This document shows, piece after piece, positions 57,268 through 64,000 of a DNA stretch of 64,000 bases; position 1 is the stretch's first letter; each line of letters begins with the position of its first letter. The notes below the pieces were generated by a model. The model was not told where the DNA came from and searched no databases. It was given only the letters and a program-made list of their open reading frames with translations. A program made the position numbers and the translations under genes. The DNA is from Dasypus novemcinctus (Eukaryota > Chordata > Mammalia > Cingulata > Dasypodidae), in assembly GCF_030445035.2 (NCBI RefSeq), contig NC_080673.1, forward strand, positions 195,298,216 to 195,362,215. The letters are read 5' to 3'.

Positions 57268-57695
57268 TGGGAAGCAGACTTGGCCCAGTGGTTAAGGTGT
57301 CTGTCTACCATATGGGAGGTCCATGGTTCAAACCCTGGGCCTCCTTGACCCGTGTGGAGCTGGCCCATGCCCAGTGCTAATGCGGGCAAGGAGTGCCATG
57401 CCATGCAGGGGTGTCCCCCATGTAGGGAAGCCCCATGCACAATGAGTGCACCCCATAAGGAGAGCCGCCCAGTACGAAAGAAAGTGCAGCCTGCCTAAGA
57501 ATGTCACCGCCCACATGGACAGTTGACACGACAAGATGACGCAACAAAAAAGAAATGCAGATTCCTGTGCTGCTGACAACAACAGAAGCAGACAAAGAAA
57601 AAGACACAGCAAATAGACACAGAGAACAGACAACCAGGGCAGGGGGATGGGGGGAAGGGAAGAGAAATAAATAAATAAATCTTAAAAACAACAAC
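57268..57695 (+). mobile_element. DAS-type SINE, long single-head form (428 bp)
   Basis: Head 'tgggaagcagacttggccca' with 'accatatgggaggtcc' and 'ggttcaaaccctgg', the GC-rich body with 'aaggagtgccatgccatgc' and 'cataaggagagccgccc', then 'agcagacaaagaaaaagacac', a G-rich stretch and an (AAAT)n/(AAC)n tail. Exact 11-bp duplications flank it. It matches 25376-25842 along its whole length but lacks the extra tail seen there. Confidence 0.9.
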
Positions 57696-57706
57696 AACAA
57701 GGGAAT
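57696..57706 (+). repeat. 3' target-site duplication of a SINE
   Basis: Exact copy of 57257-57267. Confidence 0.8.
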
Positions 57707-57829
57707 AATGAATATTTGTGTTTCACTTTGGATGGGATGAGATTCATGGTCTCCATAGTGTTGTAGTGGGAAAGAACTCAAGGTCATGGAAGGTTCTCCA
57801 TACTCTTCACCTCATTCTTCTTCATTATA

Positions 57830-57970
57830 CTATATTTATTAGTGGAAGATCTTGGGCAAGTTAACTTTCTAAGCTTCAGGAATCTTGTAAGACTTCGCAT
57901 TTGTGAAATGAGGATGGCTTTAACAATTACCACAGAGGATTGTGAGAATTATATGACCTAAGTATGAGAA
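57830..57970 (+). mobile_element. MIR SINE
   Basis: 'gaagatcttgggcaagttaactttctaagcttcagg' and 'tttgtgaaatgaggatggc...ggattgtgagaattatatga' follow the MIR order ('cttgggcaagttacttaacctc...tgaggattaaatgag'). Confidence 0.75.
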
Positions 57971-58334
57971 CTATCAGATCAATTGCAATATATTATACAA
58001 ATGTGAGTAGCTTTTAGGAATTGACTACAGCAGAAGCTCTATTAACCAATATGCAATTAATTACATTTCCAGATTAACCTGTAGCATCCACAGTTGTTAC
58101 AAAGTATGTAGACAGATGTCCACCACATCCTCAGTATGTGTGGATAGTAAACCACACTCTATTGTTTCCACATACATTTGCTTCCCACAATTGAATTGTC
58201 TATTTTGAAAGTGTCTGTTGTGTTTGTTCCCAAATCTACTTATATGGGTCATACTCATAATTTTAATTACAAATATTTAATTAAATATTAGGTAAACCGA
58301 TGACTGCACCATGGGTATGAGCAAAAAGTTGTCC
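57971..58334. other. No gene seen
   Basis: Unclassified sequence between a MIR and a SINE. Confidence 0.35.
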
Positions 58335-58643
58335 GGGAATTGCCTATGGTTCAATCATTTGGGCTCCCATCTACCATATGGGAGGCCCTGGGTTCACGTC
58401 TCAGGGCCTCCTTGTGAAGGCAGGCTTCCCTGCACACTGCGGAAAGCTGTCCAGCCCCCAAGTGCCACGGAGTGCCACCCATAAGTGCCGTGGAGAGCCA
58501 ACACAGAGAGGTGATGCAACAAAAAGGGAGACAGGCAAAAAATTTTAAAAATGCAGAGAGCAGACAGCAAGCAAGCTGCAGGGGGGAGGGGGGAGTGGGG
58601 AATAAATAAAGAAAAATAAAATAATAAAAAATTAAAAAAATTA
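58335..58643 (+). mobile_element. DAS-type SINE, 309 bp
   Basis: Head 'gggaattgcctatggttcaa' with 'accatatgggaggccctggg' and a shortened body ('ggagtgccacccataagtgccgtgg', 'aggtgatgcaacaaaaag'), then 'atgcagagagcagacagc', a G-rich stretch and an (AAAT)n tail. 'ttgtcc' flanks both ends (58329-58334 and 58644-58649). Confidence 0.8.
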
Positions 58644-58649
58644 TTGTCC

Positions 58650-59670
58650 ATTATTTCTAAGACCAAGCTTAACATTTTGTATATAACAGATAATAGTAAG
58701 TCACTGCAAAGATTGTCCAATTAAATAATGGCAGTACTACTTTGAGAAAGCAGAAAATAAATAGCATTTATCTTGAAGGTGTCTGGACTCATAGTATATC
58801 ACATATATCTTGAAATCTTAATCTATATTAAGAATACTGAAATTGGAGTCATAAGAAAGTCATTTAGAATGAGGTTTATGATGTGGAGACCAACTCAGAG
58901 GACCTGTACTTAAATAAAAGACCTTGTCCTTTCATGAAAACATTGCTGAATAAATGCATACTATTTGGTCAAAGTTAAAATGAAACATGTAAAGTAGGCA
59001 TATCAATTCTTATGATTCTCTATTTTAATTAACCCTTTTGATTAACCAACTAACTAATGGTCTTGGTAGCATCGGATAAGAGGATTTCTACTCTAATGTA
59101 AAATAAATATTAAAAATTGTTCCAAAGTTGGTGCTAAAGGAGAGGGAGAGGAAGCCAAATCCACAATGAGGACAGGTTCATTTGTTGTTCTGTGCTGAGT
59201 TCTTCCATTCAGTGGTTACTTCCACTGGCTCACTCATGCAGATGATTCCAGGATGCCTCCCAAGTCAGCCAAGCAGCCATATCTGCTGTGTGAAGAGAGC
59301 TGGTCCTCTGATAACTGCTTCACGGAATGGAGAGCTCTTTTCCTTTGTCTCTGAGGTGAATCATCAGTCCAGTGTAGGCAAGGCCCATTGTTAGACACTG
59401 TAAACTTCACATTGGGAATTTAAAATTTCTTTGGACCAGAGCTTAATCTTAAAGAAGTTATGCCTCACATTTTACACAGAGCAAAGACGGGTTCATAAAA
59501 TTTCTATGAACAGCCTAGCCCAGAAACACAGTAAGAGGTAGAAAGCCTGCAGTGAGTCTGGCACCTGTACTTAAGCTTTAGCTGAGATGCACAGTGCAAA
59601 TCCTCGGCCATCATCCATCTAGGGTCAGTGAAGCTTGAAAGTGAGAGCTGAGCCCACAGACACCATCTGG
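58650..59670. other. No gene seen
   Basis: Unclassified sequence. The part 59190-59400 is GC-richer and has a 70-codon open frame without recognisable features, so it is not called. Confidence 0.35.
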
Positions 59671-59870
59671 GGAAGTAGAAAGAACCTGTGAAGCCAAAGT
59701 CAGAAAAAAAAATTGGCTTGAGGCCGTTGGCTTTGACTCTCTAGTCAGAAGATTCTGAGCAAATCATAAAACTTCTCTGGACCTAAATTTCCTTCACCTA
59801 TAATAAAGGGATAATAATTTTTCCCCTCTCTATCTCAGAAGGCTCTTTTGGATGAAAGGAACAGAGGTAT
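59671..59870 (+). mobile_element. MIR SINE
   Basis: 'gactctctagtcagaagattctgagcaaatcataaaacttctctggacctaaatttccttcacctataataaagggataata' is the MIR 3' order with modest changes. Confidence 0.7.
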
Positions 59871-60639
59871 ATCCTGCATTTCTTTTGGAAGGAAACATTA
59901 GCCCTTCTCCAAAGTGGGTCAAAAGTGCTAATTTGTACTTGTAGGACATTTATTGAAAGATGTTTTATTACTGAGTTTTAAACATCAATATCCACATGTG
60001 GCATTCCTTTTTACAGGAAGTCAAGTGGCCTTCTCCATGGCCTCATTTGAAACCCATGCAGAATAGATATAAGGAATTAAATAAGTCTCTAAACACAAAT
60101 CTCCTTTCACTACATCTTCTAGGTGGCTTTGAATTGTGAGATAAAGGCCCTGCAATTGATCAATATTATAGTCCTTATTCCTCAACCGACTATTCATGGT
60201 TTGTATTAAAACTTTGGTAAAAAACACAGAAGACGATAAGAGTGAATGGTGAGAGGCAATAATGGTGAGATAGCAACAATAAAAACATCCAAACCTCTAA
60301 CAGAGAAAATCAGAGAGGTATGTTTTATGAAATAACTTTATTTAATGCAAAACAGAAAGAAAAAGTGCAGGTGAATAACATAATCAGTACAATGCCATGC
60401 ACGGCTGCACAGGGTGAGGCAGGAGGCACCGATTTCTCATAGATACGCAGAACTGTGATCTTGACCATATTCTCTTGACCCCTGGAAAGTTGTACATACT
60501 AACTACTGCTGCTCACGTCCATCAAAAATGTCACATGGAACAAAATGTAACATGGCTGTGATGAAAGATCACTAAGCTTACCATTGAGAGATATGATTTT
60601 TTTTTCATTTCTAACAAGATATATCAAGAAATGCAATTA
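59871..60639. other. No gene seen
   Basis: Single-copy-looking sequence. The 60370-60530 part keeps several CpGs ('gccatgcacggctg', 'gcaccgatttc', 'gatacgcag', 'ctcacgtcc') and may be constrained, but less clearly than 62880-63180. Confidence 0.35.
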
Positions 60640-60750
60640 ATTATCTCATGCCTCAATTTCCCTATATGTAAAATGAACTTAATCAAACTGGTTAATCTTG
60701 CCTCCAAAGGGAGATTGTAGAATTAAAGGAGATAGTCATGGAGGAATTAA
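60640..60750 (+). mobile_element. MIR fragment
   Basis: 'atctcatgcctcaatttccctatatgtaaaatgaac...gagattgtagaattaaaggag' is a MIR 3' part. Confidence 0.55.
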
Positions 60751-60869
60751 GTTACAGATTAACTAGTTAATCTGTAAGACTAAGGGTAAAAAGTATTGCA
60801 CATATGCACTAGGTTCTAATTGGTAAGTTTTTTTTTCCATGCGGGTATGTGTCCTTTACTTATTTTAGG

Positions 60870-61050
60870 CGTGCTTGCGCCTCTAATATGAGCCGAGTAT
60901 TTTGCTAAGCCTTTGTGGTGTGTGTTCCTTCATTGAAGCTCACATCAACTCTAAGCAGGTATTATTGTATTTTCTTTTTTTTCCTTATAAGTAAACTAAG
61001 ATTTGGAAGAAGTTTCTCCTCTGGCTGTATGACCAGATAAAGCAGACTTT
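60870..61050 (+). mobile_element. MIR SINE
   Basis: 'gccgagtattttgctaagcctttgtgg', 'gaagctcacatcaactctaagcaggtattattg' and 'ccttataagtaaactaagatttggaagaag' follow 'gctaagcactttac', 'ctcacaacaaccctatgaggtaggtactatt' and 'ttttacagatgaggaaactgaggc' of MIR. Confidence 0.7.
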
Positions 61051-61189
61051 TAGAGATACTGGCTAAATTGAAGTGAATATATTTGATGAGTTGTTACCCC
61101 GACCTTCTTTAAATTTGGCATTGTCACTTAATATTTAAAGAATGCTTTTAACAATTTCTTACAATTTTCTCTCCTTTGAAAAATCATTG

Positions 61190-61335
61190 AGAAGGCAATA
61201 TAACATCATAGTAAGCGATCTAATCAAGGGTCACATCTCAGCTATACCACTTACTAACTATGTGAACTTGGACAAAACATTTAGGCTCTTTATGCCCCTG
61301 TTTCCATATATGTCATATTAGAACCTAATTAGACA
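61190..61335 (+). mobile_element. MIR SINE
   Basis: 'cacatctcagctataccacttactaactatgtgaacttggacaaaacatttaggctctttatgcccctgtttcc' is the MIR core in good order. Confidence 0.8.
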
Positions 61336-62879
61336 GTGTGTTATAATGGGTATTTTATATATATGATCTTTAAAAATCCAGCATCTAAATAAAGTTATAT
61401 ATTTAGTCCTGCATAATTATTTAGGAGATCTTTCTCTACTAGTCTACTCAAATGACAGTATTTAAATGTAAAATTATAATAGCTAATTAAAGAATTTAAA
61501 GTCAATTTTATTGGAATGAAATGGATATATAAACAAAATTATAACACTTAACAAATCTTGGAGTCTCTTAAAATAATAATCATAAAAATTACTCTTGTGG
61601 GGAATAATGGATGTTTGCCTTCTCATTTCCTTCTTATCGATAGAGCCACTGAAAATCACTGAATGCATGGTATATGTCCAAAGATATCTTTTATATACTT
61701 TATTCATCCATTGAAGAGATAAATTGAAAGAAAATGAAGGGTTGGACTAAAGTAGAACTTTTGGAATCGGCTGGTTTAATACCATAATTTTAGAAATGAA
61801 ATTTTATGGTAAGAGAGATGTCTGTCTATAAGAACGTTGAAGATACTGAGTCCTCAGGATTGCTGGAGTATAGCATAAATCTTAGGCCATTTCTTTTACT
61901 TGGGTTTTGGATTTTCCAGAGGACCAAGCATAAGACATCCACTCATAACAGGCTCAGAAATAGCCTGTGACTGCTACTTCACTACCCATATCCTTTAGTT
62001 TTCCATCCAAGTTCTTCCTCAGTACAGACAATGAGGAAAGAGTACTGATAGGAAACTCAAAGCTTGGGAGTATACAGAAGTCACATCTCACTTTGATCTT
62101 CATTGTTTAAAATAGACTAAAAAGATACTCGTTTTCCAAGAATGTTATTAAGAGTTAACTCACATGGTAACATGGTGACTGGCACATGGTAAGCTCATAA
62201 TAAATTTTAATCTTGGTTGATTTTCATGAGATGTGTAATATCTTTTACCATCCTCTTAATCACCATAATCCTTTTCAAGCTCTTAATAACTCTATTATTG
62301 ACTCAGAACCTTTCATCTGTTTACTAAAAAAATAGAGGTTGTAAATTTGGAAGCATCATCCATTTAACCTTCATCAAAAACCTACTAAGAGAGTGTCTAC
62401 TATGTGCTCTGTCTCATGGGATACTCCCTTAGATCCCTTTTCCCAAATGTTTGTCACTTTATGCTTTTGCACTGTCATTTGTTAATATCAAAGAACTCGA
62501 TACTAATTATTTTGGTGGGGAAAACAGAAATTTCAGACATGGAGAGAAAGTATGTGTATCTCTAAAAACACCTTTGAGGATAAAGTCATTTGAATGGCAG
62601 GAATGGTGATAGCATCCTTTCTTGTCAAATTCTGGAGACTGGGGTAGGGAAAACAGCCACTTACCCCAAGCAGAGCTTGTGTAGAGATCAATGTTTACAG
62701 TGCGTGAAAACACATATAAAATAAATGATGTGGGAAGAAGGTTCAGCATCCATTTAAAAATGCTCCCTTCTATTTTAGACCAAATGTACAATTTCTGTTT
62801 AGCAATTTCAGCTAATTGTTGGATTAACATTTTTGGGAACAGATTGCAAACTTCAAAATGGAAAAGATCATTTTAGGGA
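61336..62879. other. No gene seen
   Basis: AT-rich single-copy-looking sequence without coding or recognisable repeat features. An MIR-like tail near 62150-62250 is doubtful. Confidence 0.35.
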
Positions 62880-63180
62880 GGGAAGCTAGGCAGCTGTCAG
62901 GGAGTCTGAATTAACATACATTTGCATAACAGATGTACAGTAAGGTGTCTATGACAGACAATCGCTGAATATTAATGCTATAGACCTCGACATCATTTGC
63001 GTAAATGCTGTCTGGTGGGGATTGGGGTTGGTGTGCTCTTTGCAGAAGACAAAGGGCTGGAGAATGGAACAGATGCACCAGATACGCTGATGCATCTTAA
63101 TTTATGACATCCTTATGAAAGACCTTGTGGTGTGATTTCAGATTTTATTACAAATAATTTGGAGATAAAGGAACTAGGTA
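62880..63180. promoter_or_regulatory. Candidate conserved non-coding element
   Basis: This repeat-free block keeps four CpGs within about 125 bp (62962, 62988, 63000 and 63084), unusual for this window. It contains a perfect octamer ATTTGCAT (62920-62927, POU-factor type), a C/EBP-type TTGCGTAA (62997-63004) and several TAAT/ATTA homeodomain cores ('gaattaaca', 'attaatgc', 'cttaatttatgac'). The dense mixture of such words is typical of developmental enhancers. Nothing in the sequence alone proves conservation or activity. Confidence 0.35.
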
Positions 63181-63699
63181 ATTATCTTTTCCCCTACAGT
63201 TAGTCTCTCTCAAAGGAAGAGGGTTCATTTGTGGACTTACATTGTGACACTTTCAGGAGAATGCTATTCTTTTTATGAAGTAGGAGATGAAGCAAGGAAG
63301 AAAAGGAACACTTTCCTAAAAGTCAACAATTTTCACTGAATAGAACTCGCTATTAGCGTCATATTGGACACCTGCCAATGATCAACTCACCTCGCACTTG
63401 AATGAAGAAGGTGATCCTATAGCATGTTTTAAATGGTACTTTTTAAAAAGTGAATTAGTGTTGAAATATAAAACTAATTTTGTTAATTCAAGGTTATGCA
63501 CATATGTTGAGTGTAGTATGTGCATTGGACCAGATTTCCTTTCTCTGGTATCTCAATAAAATCTTTGCTGTCTCAAAAGTCCATCTTCAAGTCAGTCCCA
63601 CTGGGCATCCTCCCTAGTAGTTATACTCCATGGTAAATGCTTCCCTTCCTGACCTCTCAATACATACCAATTCTTGAATGATTAATTTAAAATGCCATC
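63181..63699. other. No gene seen
   Basis: Unclassified sequence. Confidence 0.3.
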
Positions 63700-63990
63700 C
63701 ATTTGATCAATATGTATTTTTGCACCTAATGTATGTTAGAACTTGTTGCTAAGTGCTTGTTGCTGAGTATACAAAAACATAGCTTCTGTACTAAAAAAGA
63801 TCACTGTCTCAGAGGGATGACAGTCAGTCAGTCTGCCAAAAATGATCATTGAGCAGTTACTATGCATTAGTAATTTTCAGTGTGATGGAGGTGTAGCAAG
63901 AAACAAAACCAACAATCACTACACTTAGAACTTTCTATCTAGTTGACAGAGTCAATATACAATATAACATCAGGTACAGATAAAATAAGG
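63700..63990 (+). mobile_element. Possible MIR3/L3-like ancient repeat
   Basis: 'attgagcagttactatgcattagtaattttcagtgtg' and 'caacaatcactacacttagaactttc' recall the 'attgagcacctactatgtgcc...caagacaggcccctgccctc' type of ancient repeat. The match is weak. Confidence 0.35.
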
Positions 63991-64000
63991 TAAAGTGAGA

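Noticed and set aside
59182-59394. A 70-codon plus-strand open frame in GC-richer sequence
   Set aside because: No domain, no flanking exon-like signals that I can support, and no retrocopy hallmarks.

Overview
The window looks like mammalian intergenic or intronic DNA, most likely from a xenarthran such as an armadillo. It is AT-rich, poor in CpG and split by stop codons in all frames. It carries repeated copies of a tRNA-headed SINE whose head ('GGGAAGCAGATGTGGCTCA...GGTTCRATCCC') I recognise from memory as the DAS family of armadillos and their relatives, together with many L1 fragments and about ten ~600-bp TG...CA LTRs of one lineage-specific type. I see no intact protein-coding gene. 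The only gene-derived coding sequence is a dead processed copy of GALNT1.

Layout. 0-8.7 kb: a partial LTR at the left edge; a 66-bp inverted-repeat pair at 494/1469; an L2 element split by a short L1 3' insertion with a clean duplication; an inverted LTR; and an old L1 ORF2 fragment split by two LTRs and followed by an inverted SINE. 8.96-12.6 kb: the GALNT1 processed pseudogene and its presumed 3' UTR. 12.6-34.8 kb: old LINEs (L1M, L2), SINEs, a 184-bp hAT-type MITE, LTRs (one LTR inside another, one SINE inside an LTR), an MLT1-like LTR and microsatellites. 34.86-43.05 kb: an 8.2-kb full-length L1 flanked by a perfect 17-bp target-site duplication. Its 5' UTR contains a ~400-bp tandem duplication followed by about eleven ~110-bp monomers. 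Both ORFs are broken, and the endonuclease and reverse-transcriptase catalytic motifs are altered. 43.6-54.3 kb: another LTR, a 5'-truncated L1, a run of L1 3' UTRs (one a 1,394-bp insertion with a perfect 17-bp duplication) and an L1MC-like 3' end holding a dimeric SINE. 54.3-64 kb: mostly non-repetitive sequence with two SINEs and several ancient MIRs. A block near 62.88-63.18 kb keeps CpGs and homeodomain/bZIP-like sites and is a candidate conserved non-coding element.

The most distinctive structure is the two-tier tandem 5' UTR of the full-length L1 (35.08-37.0 kb), which resembles the monomeric promoters known from mouse L1 but has its own unit sequence and length. Names of repeat families are from memory and were not checked against a library. 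Element edges are reliable where a target-site duplication is given and approximate elsewhere.
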